A stretch of DNA of 64,000 nt from Bacteroidales bacterium KHT7. GTDB taxonomy: Bacteria; Bacteroidota; Bacteroidia; Bacteroidales; Bacteroidaceae. Of this stretch, positions 8,749 to 17,374 are shown one piece after another. A program made the translations under genes and the position numbers. The stretch lies in assembly GCA_900102385.1 (NCBI GenBank), contig FNBQ01000010.1, forward strand, positions 64,953 through 128,952, written 5' to 3'. Position 1 is the stretch's first letter, and each line of letters opens with the position of its first letter. The notes beneath the pieces were generated by a model. It was not told where the DNA came from. It worked only from the letters and a program-made list of their open reading frames with translations, and ran no database searches.

Positions 8749-9771
8749 ATGGGTAAAGTAGTTACATTAGGTGAGATCATGCTTAGATTGTCACCAGAGG
8801 CCAACAGACGTTTTGTTCAGGCTGAGAAGTTCGAGGTTATTTATGGTGGCGGCGAGGCTAACGTTGCAGTATCATGCGCAAACTACGGTCACGACGCTTA
8901 TTTTGTATCAAAGCTTCCAAAGCACGAGATTGGTCAGAGCGCTGTAAACGCATTGCGTAAGTTTGGCGTAAACACAGAGTTTATTGCTCGTGGCGGTAAC
9001 CGTGTTGGTATCTACTATGCCGAGACTGGTGCTTCTATGCGTCCTTCAAAGGTTATCTACGACCGTGCAGGCTCTTCAATCGCTGAGGCTGATCCATCAG
9101 ACTTCGATTTTGATGCTATCATGAAGGGTGCAGACTGGTTCCACTGGTCAGGTATCACTCCTGCTATTTCAGACAAGGCTGCAGAACTTACTAAACTTGC
9201 TTGCGAGGCTGCAAAGCGCAACGGCGTAACAGTTTCTGTTGACCTTAACTTCCGTAAGAAACTTTGGACTTCAGAGAAGGCTCAGAGCATCATGAAGCCT
9301 TTGATGCAGTATGTTGACGTTTGCATCGGTAACGAGGAGGATGCAGAGCTTTGCCTTGGCTTCAAGCCAGATGCTGACGTTGAGGGCGGTAACACAGACG
9401 CTAAGGGTTACGAAGGCATCTTCAAGGGTATGATGGAGACATTCGGCTTCAAGTATGTTGTTTCTACTCTCCGCGAGTCTCTTTCTGCTACACACAACGG
9501 CTGGAAGGCTATGATTTACAACGGCAAGGAGTTCTACGTTTCTAAGCGTTACGACATCATGCCTATCATCGACCGCGTAGGTGGCGGCGACTCTTTCTCA
9601 GGCGGTCTTATCCACGGCTTGCTTACAAAGGACAATCAGGGCGATGCTCTTGAGTTCGCAGTTGCTGCTTCTGCTTTGAAGCACACTATCAACGGCGACT
9701 TCAACATGGTTTCTGCTGAGGAGGTTGAGAACCTTGCAGGCGGTTCTGCTAACGGTCGTATCCAGAGATAA
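8749..9771 (+). CDS. kdgK: 2-keto-3-deoxygluconate kinase (PfkB family)
   Basis: A 340-residue PfkB/ribokinase-family kinase. The N-terminal substrate lid has VTLGEIMLRLSPE and YGGGEANVAVSCANYG; the C-terminal PfkB signature RVGGGDSFSGGLIHGL places the catalytic Asp at residue 281. It phosphorylates KDG to KDPG with ATP. Its place between an altronate dehydratase/LacI unit and a KDPG aldolase supports this substrate over other PfkB sugars. Codon use is strongly biased, as expected for a highly expressed gene. Confidence 0.93.
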   Translation: MGKVVTLGEIMLRLSPEANRRFVQAEKFEVIYGGGEANVAVSCANYGHDAYFVSKLPKHEIGQSAVNALRKFGVNTEFIARGGNRVGIYYAETGASMRPSKVIYDRAGSSIAEADPSDFDFDAIMKGADWFHWSGITPAISDKAAELTKLACEAAKRNGVTVSVDLNFRKKLWTSEKAQSIMKPLMQYVDVCIGNEEDAELCLGFKPDADVEGGNTDAKGYEGIFKGMMETFGFKYVVSTLRESLSATHNGWKAMIYNGKEFYVSKRYDIMPIIDRVGGGDSFSGGLIHGLLTKDNQGDALEFAVAASALKHTINGDFNMVSAEEVENLAGGSANGRIQR

Positions 9772-9789
9772 TATAAGAATAAAATAGAG

Positions 9790-9830
9790 GAATTAAGAAC
9801 TGGTTGGAAAACATCGGTTCTTAATTCTTT
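9790..9830 (+). terminator. Intercistronic hairpin between kdgK and eda
   Basis: Perfect 11-bp inverted repeat GAATTAAGAAC (9790-9800) / GTTCTTAATTC (9817-9827) followed by TTTTG. It has the form of an intrinsic terminator inside the operon and may act as an attenuator or 3'-end stabiliser. A weak or partial effect is inferred, because no separate promoter for eda was identified. Confidence 0.65.
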
Positions 9831-9865
9831 TGTATTGAATAAATAAAATAAAGAAAGAATAAAAA

Positions 9866-10540
9866 ATGGCAAAATTCGATAAGTTTGCAGTAATGGCAAA
9901 GATTGCCGCTGCTCCAATGGTTCCTGTTTTCTACAACAAGGATGTTGAGGTTTGTAAGAATGTGATTAAGGCTTGCTACGAGGGTGGCGTTCGCGCATTC
10001 GAGTTCACTAACCGTGGCGACTTTGCTCACGAGGTATTCGGCGAACTTTCAAAGTGGGCTGCAAAGGAGTGCCCAGAGTTGGCTCTCGGTATCGGTTCTG
10101 TTGTTGATGCCCCTACTGCTGCCCTTTACCTTCAGTTGGGTGCTAACTTCGTTGTTGGTCCGTTGTTCAACCCAGACATCGCAGTTGTATGTAACCGCCG
10201 TTGCGTAACTTACTGTCCGGGCTGTCTTACTCCATCAGAGATTGGTAAGGCTCAGGAGGTTGGCTGCGACTTTACTAAGGTATTCCCAGGCGATGTTGTA
10301 GGTCCTAACTTGATTAAGGGTCTTATGGCTCCAATGCCATGGTCAAAGATTATGGTTACCGGTGGTGTTGCTCCAGAGAAGGAGAACCTTACAAACTGGT
10401 TCAAGGCAGGCGTATTCTGTGTAGGTATGGGTTCTAAGCTCTTCCCTAAGGACAAGGTTGCTGCCGGCGACTGGAAGTACATTACAGACAAGTGTAAGGA
10501 GGCTCTCGGCTACTGCGAGGAGGCTCGTGCAAGCAAGTAA
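9866..10540 (+). CDS. eda: KDPG aldolase (2-dehydro-3-deoxy-phosphogluconate aldolase)
   Basis: A 224-residue class I aldolase of the KDPG/KHG family. The catalytic Glu46 is in [11 protein letters not shown] and the Schiff-base Lys138 is in DFTKVFPGD, preceded by [13 protein letters not shown]. It cleaves KDPG to pyruvate and glyceraldehyde-3-phosphate, completing the pathway begun by uxaA and kdgK. It lies 94 bases downstream of kdgK with an intervening hairpin. Some enzymes of this family also cleave 4-hydroxy-2-oxoglutarate, which cannot be excluded. Confidence 0.93.
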   Translation: MAKFDKFAVMAKIAAAPMVPVFYNKDVEVCKNVIKACYEGGVRAFEFTNRGDFAHEVFGELSKWAAKECPELALGIGSVVDAPTAALYLQLGANFVVGPLFNPDIAVVCNRRCVTYCPGCLTPSEIGKAQEVGCDFTKVFPGDVVGPNLIKGLMAPMPWSKIMVTGGVAPEKENLTNWFKAGVFCVGMGSKLFPKDKVAAGDWKYITDKCKEALGYCEEARASK

Positions 10541-10563
10541 TTTATTTTTGCATCAGGATATTG

Positions 10564-10598
10564 AAACGCTGTGGTTCTCTTTCCACGGCGTTTTTTTT
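10564..10598 (+). terminator. Intrinsic terminator of kdgK-eda
   Basis: Stem AAACGCTGTGG (10564-10574) / CCACGGCGTTT (10583-10593) with one G-T wobble, followed by a T run. The T run overlaps the -33 box of the next promoter. Confidence 0.9.
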
Positions 10599-10626
10599 GT
10601 TTTTAGGATATTTTGGTGTATTTTTG
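10596..10626 (+). promoter_or_regulatory. Promoter of the sensor kinase operon
   Basis: -33 TTTG (10596-10599), a 19-bp spacer, and -7 TATTTTTG (10619-10626). The best start codon, ATG at 10631, is only 4 bases after the -7 box, so transcription would begin at or near the ATG. That suggests a leaderless message. Confidence 0.65.
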
Positions 10627-10630
10627 TGCA

Positions 10631-13600
10631 ATGTTGAAAAGAAATTCATATATCGTTATGCTGATGGTCGTGATGAGCGGCTTGCTGTCGTCGTGCCGTC
10701 AGAGCAAAGACGATGAGGCTCTTGCGCTCAACCTTAAGGCGCAGCAATGTTTCAGGAGAATGGATTTTGACAACGCGCGAGCCTTGCACGAGAAGGCTAT
10801 GCGGATTACCGACAACGAACTTCTGCGCTTTGGGTGCGAGGTGGGACTGATGGCCGTTTACGAGCGCACGTCGCAGAACCGCGAGTTCTTTGATGCCCGA
10901 AACAAGGCAGAAAGCCACATACGCAGGATTGAAGAGGAGATGGACGGACTTACCGACGAGGAGAAACGCCGATTCTACATCTCGAAAGACATCTACCACT
11001 ACGTTTCGAGCAACTATTTCCACAACCAGTATCAAGACACACTCTCGCAGAGAGAGGCGCGCCTGATTTCGCCAAACTTCAAGTTGGGCGATGTGGCTAC
11101 GCACGATACGATATACTATCACGAGATTCTCGACAGACTGATAAACGCCCGTATTGCGTTCGAGCAGGAAGACTACACGCAATCAATAGCCCTTTGCGAT
11201 AGCGCGCTTCAGGCCATAAACCGCCATCATCTAAAGTATTATCCGGCAGACTCGCAGCATCTTCTGCATCTGTATAGCGAGCAAGACTCCGTTTCTACCG
11301 AGAAGATATGGCTCGACAATCCCGATGTGCATACCGTTCCCGAGGTGCTGGCGCAGATTCGCGAGCAGGCAAGCATGAGTTATGCCGCCATGGGGCTGAC
11401 AAAGGAGAGTTACTACAACCGTAACGCCTATCTCGACATCCTCGACGTGATAAGGCAGGACAAGGAGTGGGAGAGCCGCTACGACGAACTGAACGAGGCA
11501 AACCAAAGGGTTACGATGATATTTATTTCGGCAATAGTATTGGTGGTCGTTATCGTGCTGATATGCCTTGTTGCCAACGAGAAATGGAAGAAGAGGAACG
11601 AACGAAGGGTTGAGAACCTACGCCTTACGCTCGAACTGTGCCACAAGATAGCCGTAAATGTATCGGACGATGTATCGTCGGGCAGGGAACTCCTCGATAC
11701 TGTTACGGAAGCCGTTCAGAGTGATTTCCGCAAGATATTCGGCTTCGGCTTCGTGCTCGATGTGCCGGGCATAGACGATGAGGACGACGACGCCATGCCA
11801 AGATGGAGCGAACTGAATATGCGACTTGTGGGCTCGGTATGCGTGAGTTCGGACAAGAAGTCACTCCTGCGCGTGATAGAGAAGTACTTCAGATGGGTGC
11901 TGCAAAGCGGAGCCGACGTGCTTGCCATAAGCAACAACCAGCGCAAGACCGAGGCCGAGAAGTACATTCACGAGCAGCACATAGCCGCCAACAAGCGTCA
12001 GAATCTTGACAAGCGCGCGTGCATGAGCATGGTAAACGGCATAACGCCTTATCTTGACCGCGCAATAAACGAGGTGAATAAACTCCAGAGAAACGAGTCG
12101 GACGATGTGAAAAGAACTCGCTATCAGTATATTATAGAACTTATTGACAAGATAAACGAGTATAACGACATCATGGCTTCGTGGGTTCAGTTGCGTAAAG
12201 GCGAGGTGAGCCTTAATATCGACAGTTTCGCCCTTCAGCCGCTTTTCAGCATCCTGTCTAAGGCGCGGACAAACTACGCCCAGAAGGACATCACCCTTAC
12301 GGTAAGCATGACTCCAGCCATAGTGAAGGCCGACAAGGCTCTCACGCTCTTCATGATAAACACTCTTGCCGAGAATGCCCGAAAGTACACTCCGGCAGGA
12401 GGCCACATAGAGGTCTATGCCGAGGAAGCCGACGACTACGTTGAGGTGTCGGTTAAGGATTCGGGCATAGGAATAAGCGAGGAGGACTGCCGCAAGATTA
12501 TCGAAGAGAAAGTATACGATTCGAGCACGATTGGAATACGCAAGGATGCCGACAATACCGAACTGAGCAAGAACAAAGGCCACGGCTTCGGCTTGATGAA
12601 CTGCCGCGGAATTATAGAGAAGTACAAGAAGACAAACCCGTTGTTTGCCGTATGCCAGTTTGGTGTTGAGAGTACGCTTGGCAAGGGCAGCCGCTTCTTC
12701 TTCCGCCTGCCAAAGGGCGTGAAGAAAGCCCTTATGCTTGCTGTGGTGATGATATTGAGTGCGCCGTCGTTTGCCAAGGTAAGCAACGACTCGGTTTGGA
12801 AGGCAAAGGACTCGCTTCTGCGCAAGGCTTCGGCATACGCCGATACGGTTTACTTCTGCAACGTGAAGGGACTTCATACCGATGCCATATACTACTCGTC
12901 GCTTGCCATGCGCGAGCTGAACAAATACTACCGCAAGTATCACAAGAACTCTCCCGACACGATGAGCGTTGACGGTAATGCCGACAGAGCCGAGATTAAA
13001 TGGTGGAACGAGGGATTCGATACCGACTATCACGTTATCCTTGATGTGCGGAACGAGACGGCAATCGCGGCTCTCGTTCTGAAGGAATGGAACTGCTACA
13101 ACGCAAACAATCAGGCATATACGAAAATGTACAAGATGCTTGGACAAGATACCAATCTTGCCGAGTATTGCCGCAAGGCGCAGAACAAGAACACCAACAC
13201 CACCATAGCCATGTGGCTTGTGTTCATAGCCGTTCTGGTGGCCCTGTTCAGTTATTATCTGCTGTACTTCCGCCACAAGGTTATATACACGCTCAACCTG
13301 CGCCAACTTCTGAGCATCAACAACACGGTTATGAAGACGCTGGTGCAGCATGCCAACGTGCAGGATGCCGACTATGAGCAGGTTGCCAAGAACGTGGTAG
13401 ACTCGATAACATACGAACTGAACGACCTTCTGCCAATACACGGTTTCGGACTTGCCATTGCCGACTCCGAGACCAACACGCTATACTATTCGATAACACA
13501 AGAGGTGGTAGAGAGTGAGTTGATGAAAGAGCTGATGAGGCGTGCCTACGACACGCGCGAGGTGGTTGTGTCGCAAAGCGGATATCTGAGGTGCTTCCCG

Positions 13601-14482
13601 CTATTCGTTCCGCAAGACAATACAAAGTGCGTGGGCATCTTCTCGATAATATACTCAACGAAGCATCCGGGCAAGGGCGATGAGTTCCTTGTGAGCCTGC
13701 TTGTAAACTTCATGTCAACCATTCTGGCGCAGTCGGTAATCCGTATAAGCCAGCGGTTCCGCGACCTTGAGATGCTCGAGGACGAGAAACGGCGTGCGCA
13801 GCACGAGGAGAACATGCTTCACATACAGAACATGGTTATGGACAACTGCCTTAGCGCGATAAAGCACGAGACGATGTACTATCCGAGCCGCATACGCATA
13901 ATGGCTGAAAACGGAGCGGAAGCATCTGAAATAAAGGAGATAATACAATACTACAAAGAGGTGTTCGGCATATTGTGCCAATGTGCTTCGCGACAACTTG
14001 AGCAGGTACTCTTTAAGCGCACCACGGTAAGCGTTGCCGACGTGTTTGCGTCTGCCCGAAAGTCGTTTGCGCGTATGCAGAAGAAGGCCGAATGTAGTCT
14101 TACCCTAAGTATGGCAGAGCCTACGGATGCCACGATAATTACCGACAAGCATCTGATAGCCTATCTTGTTGAGAACCTTCTGCAAGAAGCCTTCGCCTTT
14201 GTGCGCGACGGAGAGGTTGAACTAACGGCCCAGAAGACAGGAACGGGCTTTGTGCGCTTCGGCTTTACCGACAAGCGCCGCCGTTTTGACGAGAAATATC
14301 TTAACGAGATGTTTTATCCGTCGATGAATGGCGAGAAAATAAATTTAGAATATTTACTTTGCAAACAAATAATACGTGATCATGATGAGTACACGGGCAT
14401 AAGAGGATGCCGTATCGATGCCGAGCCATGTGCCGGCGGCGGTTTTACGGTATCGTTTGTGCTGCCCGAGGCTCGTTCTTAA
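10631..14482 (+). CDS. Giant duplicated membrane sensor histidine kinase (DUF5112/DUF5113-like)
   Basis: 1283 residues from ATG 10631; the upstream in-frame ATG falls inside the promoter. Two sensor modules are joined head to tail. Module 1 has a lipobox-like signal (SGLLSSC), a TPR-like extracytoplasmic region, a transmembrane segment at about 295-318, and a full HATPase domain (N box NTLAENARKYTP about 577, DSGIGI about 609, GHGFGL about 650). A second signal-anchor-like segment (about 700-717) starts module 2, with an extracytoplasmic region, a transmembrane segment at about 857-880, a region containing IKHETMYYPSRI (candidate phospho-His about 1079), and a degenerate HATPase (YLVENLLQEA) without clear G boxes. 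The phosphorylatable His and the intact ATP site are therefore in different halves. It is followed by its response regulator. The stimulus is unknown. Confidence 0.85.
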   Translation: MLKRNSYIVMLMVVMSGLLSSCRQSKDDEALALNLKAQQCFRRMDFDNARALHEKAMRITDNELLRFGCEVGLMAVYERTSQNREFFDARNKAESHIRRIEEEMDGLTDEEKRRFYISKDIYHYVSSNYFHNQYQDTLSQREARLISPNFKLGDVATHDTIYYHEILDRLINARIAFEQEDYTQSIALCDSALQAINRHHLKYYPADSQHLLHLYSEQDSVSTEKIWLDNPDVHTVPEVLAQIREQASMSYAAMGLTKESYYNRNAYLDILDVIRQDKEWESRYDELNEANQRVTMIFISAIVLVVVIVLICLVANEKWKKRNERRVENLRLTLELCHKIAVNVSDDVSSGRELLDTVTEAVQSDFRKIFGFGFVLDVPGIDDEDDDAMPRWSELNMRLVGSVCVSSDKKSLLRVIEKYFRWVLQSGADVLAISNNQRKTEAEKYIHEQHIAANKRQNLDKRACMSMVNGITPYLDRAINEVNKLQRNESDDVKRTRYQYIIELIDKINEYNDIMASWVQLRKGEVSLNIDSFALQPLFSILSKARTNYAQKDITLTVSMTPAIVKADKALTLFMINTLAENARKYTPAGGHIEVYAEEADDYVEVSVKDSGIGISEEDCRKIIEEKVYDSSTIGIRKDADNTELSKNKGHGFGLMNCRGIIEKYKKTNPLFAVCQFGVESTLGKGSRFFFRLPKGVKKALMLAVVMILSAPSFAKVSNDSVWKAKDSLLRKASAYADTVYFCNVKGLHTDAIYYSSLAMRELNKYYRKYHKNSPDTMSVDGNADRAEIKWWNEGFDTDYHVILDVRNETAIAALVLKEWNCYNANNQAYTKMYKMLGQDTNLAEYCRKAQNKNTNTTIAMWLVFIAVLVALFSYYLLYFRHKVIYTLNLRQLLSINNTVMKTLVQHANVQDADYEQVAKNVVDSITYELNDLLPIHGFGLAIADSETNTLYYSITQEVVESELMKELMRRAYDTREVVVSQSGYLRCFPLFVPQDNTKCVGIFSIIYSTKHPGKGDEFLVSLLVNFMSTILAQSVIRISQRFRDLEMLEDEKRRAQHEENMLHIQNMVMDNCLSAIKHETMYYPSRIRIMAENGAEASEIKEIIQYYKEVFGILCQCASRQLEQVLFKRTTVSVADVFASARKSFARMQKKAECSLTLSMAEPTDATIITDKHLIAYLVENLLQEAFAFVRDGEVELTAQKTGTGFVRFGFTDKRRRFDEKYLNEMFYPSMNGEKINLEYLLCKQIIRDHDEYTGIRGCRIDAEPCAGGGFTVSFVLPEARS

Positions 14483-14496
14483 AATTATATAGAGAT

Positions 14497-15219
14497 ATGG
14501 ACAAATTCAAAGTTGTAATAGTTGAGGACGTAAAACTTGAGTTGAAGGGAACAGAAGAGATTTTCCGCAACGACATTCCCGAGGCGCAGGTGATGGGTGC
14601 CGCCATGACCGAGAAGGAGGTGTGGCCTTTGCTTCAGGAGCATAATCCCGACCTTCTGCTGCTCGATTTGGGCTTGGGAGGCTCAACAACCGTGGGCGTG
14701 GATATTTGTGCCAACGCGCGCGCCAAGTATCCGCTTATGCACATATTGATATTTACGGGCGAGGTGCTTAACGAGAAGTTGTGGGTTGACGTGCTTAACG
14801 CCGGTGCCGACGGCATAATTCTGAAGAGCGGCGAACTGCTTACGCGCGACGATGTGCAGAGCGTTATGGACGGCAAGAAGATGGTCTTCAACCAGCCAAT
14901 CCTCGAGAAGATTGTGGCACGGTTCAAGCGTAGCGTTATAGCCGAGCAACGTAAGCAGGAGAGCGTGATAAACTATGACATAGACGAGTATGACGAGCGT
15001 TTTCTGCGCCATCTGGCTCTGGGCTACACAAAGGAGATGATAACTAATCTGAAGGGAATGCCGTTTGGCGTCAAGTCGCTCGAGAAGCGTCAGAACGACC
15101 TTGTTGCGCGCCTCTTCGGCCAGGGCGAGCGTACCGGTGTAAATGCCACCCGTCTGGTTGTTAAGGCGTTGGAACTCGGTATTTTGAACATAGACAATCT
15201 TGAGCCTGACGATGAGTGA
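14497..15219 (+). CDS. Response regulator, REC domain with divergent LuxR-type HTH
   Basis: 240 residues from ATG 14497, 14 bases after the sensor stop. The REC domain has KVVIVEDVKLEL at the start and the phospho-acceptor Asp57 in LLLLDLGLGG. It lacks the usual Lys-Pro pair and has IILKSGELL instead. The C-terminus (DERFLRHLALGYTKEMITN ... NATRLVVKALELGIL) resembles a NarL/LuxR HTH with an insertion between the scaffold and recognition helices. Presumed target of the duplicated sensor kinase. It overlaps the next gene by eight bases. Confidence 0.85.
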   Translation: MDKFKVVIVEDVKLELKGTEEIFRNDIPEAQVMGAAMTEKEVWPLLQEHNPDLLLLDLGLGGSTTVGVDICANARAKYPLMHILIFTGEVLNEKLWVDVLNAGADGIILKSGELLTRDDVQSVMDGKKMVFNQPILEKIVARFKRSVIAEQRKQESVINYDIDEYDERFLRHLALGYTKEMITNLKGMPFGVKSLEKRQNDLVARLFGQGERTGVNATRLVVKALELGILNIDNLEPDDE

Positions 15220-15967
15220 CAAGCGGTTGGCATACCAGCAATGGATTTCGGGCGAGCGCAGTTTCAAGAAATGGCTGCTCGTATACATAAGGCGGTACAT
15301 CCTGCTGCTGCCTGTGGTGCTGCTTGTCCTTTTGGCATTGGTATATGTCTACTCGTGGTTCAGTAGTTTTTACGACCCGTCGGTTCGTAGTCTGCTGAGT
15401 GCCGAGGGCGTGAGGTGGAGTCTGCGCAACGGCGTTAGGAACTTTACCGATGCGCCTATGGCAAAGGTGCTGCTGCTGCTCATCAGTCTTGGACTGTTGT
15501 GGCGGTCGCGGCTTATTACCATGCTCTACCGTCTTTTTCATCGCAAGTCGGTAACGTTGAAGCAACGCCGCGCTTTGGGACTGGCGTTCTCTGTATTGGC
15601 TGTATATGTTGTCTTTCTGCTTGTGAGTCTGGCTGTTCCGCACTCTATCATGCTGAGCGTCAGGGGAACGGTTGAGGGCAGTCCGTTTGTCGACGGATTG
15701 TTTATGTTCGTTATTCTTGGCATAGCGTTGCTGGGCACGACATACGGAATATCGTCGGGTGCATATCGCAATCATGTAGATTGGATTGAGGGGGCAGGAA
15801 GTCTGCTCTCGCGAACCGTCTCGTACTTTATTACGGCCTTCATCTTTTCAGAGTTGATAGCCTGTAGCCTATATACCCAATGTGAGTTGCTTATGCCTTT
15901 GTGCAACTTTTTAATGCGCTACGAAGACTGGGTTTATTATGCCATGCTTGTGCTGTTTGTGATTTGA
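15212..15967 (+). CDS. Multi-pass membrane protein of the sensor operon
   Basis: 251 residues from ATG 15212, overlapping the response regulator end (ATGAGTGA), so translation is coupled. Five or six hydrophobic helices are visible, beginning with YILLLPVVLLVLLALVYVYS. Conserved-looking polar motifs between helices include GTVEGSPFVDG and GTTYGISSGAYRNHVDW. The layout suggests a small transporter-like or signal-input protein (AbgT-like was considered without enough support). Coupling to a sensor kinase and regulator suggests that it modulates or is served by that system. Confidence 0.75.
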   Translation: MSDKRLAYQQWISGERSFKKWLLVYIRRYILLLPVVLLVLLALVYVYSWFSSFYDPSVRSLLSAEGVRWSLRNGVRNFTDAPMAKVLLLLISLGLLWRSRLITMLYRLFHRKSVTLKQRRALGLAFSVLAVYVVFLLVSLAVPHSIMLSVRGTVEGSPFVDGLFMFVILGIALLGTTYGISSGAYRNHVDWIEGAGSLLSRTVSYFITAFIFSELIACSLYTQCELLMPLCNFLMRYEDWVYYAMLVLFVI

Positions 15968-15980
15968 AAGTTGAAAAAAC

Positions 15981-16295
15981 TGAATTCAAAATTCAAAATT
16001 CATAATTCAAAATTCACAATTCATAATTCATAATTGACAATGTTTTGAATTCAAAATTCATAATTCACAATTCATAATTGACGGGTGCTTTCATTATTTA
16101 TAAACTACCCTTCGAAAAATAACTGTAACAACTGTAACTGTAACGCAATTCAATTCAAAATTCACAATTCAGAATTCATAATTGGCGGTTGGCTTTCTTT
16201 ATTTATAAACTACCATTCGAAAAATAACTGTAACAACTGTAACTGTAACGTTTTTTTGAATTGTCAATTGTCAATTGTGCATTGTCAATTGTAAA
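15981..16295. repeat. Heptameric (ATTCANA) arrays with two copies of a 46-bp composite repeat
   Basis: This gene-free stretch is filled by 7-bp-period units ATTCAAA/ATTCATA/ATTCACA/ATTCAGA, with related CAATTGT units at its right end. They alternate with two copies (16097-16144 and 16201-16249) of an element running from ATAAACTACC to AACTGTAACTGTAAC, each followed by heptads and GGCGGTTGGCTT. The same composite occurs twice at 22615-22785. Confidence 0.85.
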
Positions 16296-16302
16296 ACCAT
16301 GG

Positions 16303-17280
16303 TTATAATGTCTTATGTTTGTTTTTTAGCAGGGGTTTGCCTTGGGTGATTGTTATGCTTATTGAGTCGGCTTTTAGGGTGCCGTCGCTGTTGAAGGTGA
16401 GGGCTGCAATCATCGACTCTTTCGCCTTTGGGTTCTTTTGGTCGAAGACGAAGTTGCCGATGCTGTAATATACGGGCATCCGTCCGATGGTGTCGATAGG
16501 TTGCAGCACATGCGGATGATGTCCCACAACGGCAGCCACACCAGCCTCGGAGAGTTTGCGGGCAAGAGCCCTCTGGCGAATGCTTGGGTATGGCTGGAAC
16601 TCAACACCCCAATGCAGCACCACCACTATATGTGTGTTGGAATGATGGCGTTTGTAGTCTTTTATGGCCTCGAGCAACTCGTCTTCGGTAGGCTGGGCTA
16701 TGCCCGGCTTGTTGTCAATTCTGCACCAGTTTTCGATTATGAGTGTTGTGGCGTTGAATATTGCCACCTTTATGCCGTCTTTTTCTATTTCAGCAGGTGT
16801 CATCTGCTGTCCGAGGTTGTTGCCGTAGCCCAGCGGCTCTATGCCGGCTTCGGTAAGGTGCTGTGCCGTGGTCTGAAGTCCGCGTCTGCCTTGGTCGTTG
16901 GTGTGGTTGTTTGCCATGGCTGCGTGTGTTATTCCTGCCTTCCGAAGGTCTTTAGCCCATCGTGCGTCGGCCCTGAAGATGTACTTTTTGTTTACGGGCG
17001 AGACGGTATCGGTTAGGGGACATTCGAGGTTTGCCACAACAGCATCGGCTTGGCGGAAAAGGGGCGTAACATCGTCGAAGATGTAGTCTATGCCTTTGTG
17101 CTCAGCCATGTGGCGTACTCCGCGGTCGAGCAGCACGTCGCCGGTAAACAGAACGGTTAGCGTGGAGTGGTCTGCTGCGGGAGGCGAACAGGACAAGAGG
17201 GTGAGGAGTAAAAGGGGGAAACACTTTTTAAGTTGAAAGTTGAAAGTTGAAAATTGAAAAGGGGCAAATTCATAATTCAT
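16303..17280 (-). CDS. CapA-family (PGA_cap) metallophosphatase-like lipoprotein
   Basis: 325 residues. Motifs in order: FTGDVLLDR, ANLECPLTD, MANNHTNDQG, VVVLHWGVEFQPYP, VVGHHPHVLQP and YSIGNFVFDQ, the calcineurin-like metal site of the CapA/PGA_cap family linked to poly-gamma-glutamate or capsule work. The N-terminus has a lipobox (LLTLLSC) after a basic LKK, so it should be a lipoprotein. The only usable start upstream of the signal (ATG 17280) lies inside a 7-bp repeat array, and the first roughly 18 residues (MNYEFAPFQFSTFNFQL) are translated repeat. No alternative ATG/GTG/TTG was seen between that start and the lipoprotein hydrophobic core. Confidence 0.88.
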   Translation of the reverse strand: MNYEFAPFQFSTFNFQLKKCFPLLLLTLLSCSPPAADHSTLTVLFTGDVLLDRGVRHMAEHKGIDYIFDDVTPLFRQADAVVANLECPLTDTVSPVNKKYIFRADARWAKDLRKAGITHAAMANNHTNDQGRRGLQTTAQHLTEAGIEPLGYGNNLGQQMTPAEIEKDGIKVAIFNATTLIIENWCRIDNKPGIAQPTEDELLEAIKDYKRHHSNTHIVVVLHWGVEFQPYPSIRQRALARKLSEAGVAAVVGHHPHVLQPIDTIGRMPVYYSIGNFVFDQKNPKAKESMIAALTFNSDGTLKADSISITITQGKPLLKNKHKTL

Positions 17281-17366
17281 AATTCACAATTCATAATTGG
17301 CGGTTGACAGTTGACAATTTTTTGAATTCAAAATTCATAATTCACAATTCATAATTGTCAATTGTT
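17233..17366. repeat. Heptameric repeat array (GTTGAAA and ATTCANA units)
   Basis: Tandem 7-bp units of the GTTGAAA/ATTGAAA type, then ATTCATA/ATTCACA units and ATTGTCA units, lying between and partly inside the CapA-like gene and the DUF3160 gene. It supplies the CapA start codon. Confidence 0.85.
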
Positions 17367-17374
17367 CTTATTTG

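Noticed and set aside
11861..13441. 526-residue antisense frame inside the sensor kinase gene
   Set aside because: The sense frame has clear histidine-kinase motifs; the antisense product has no domain and reflects codon composition.
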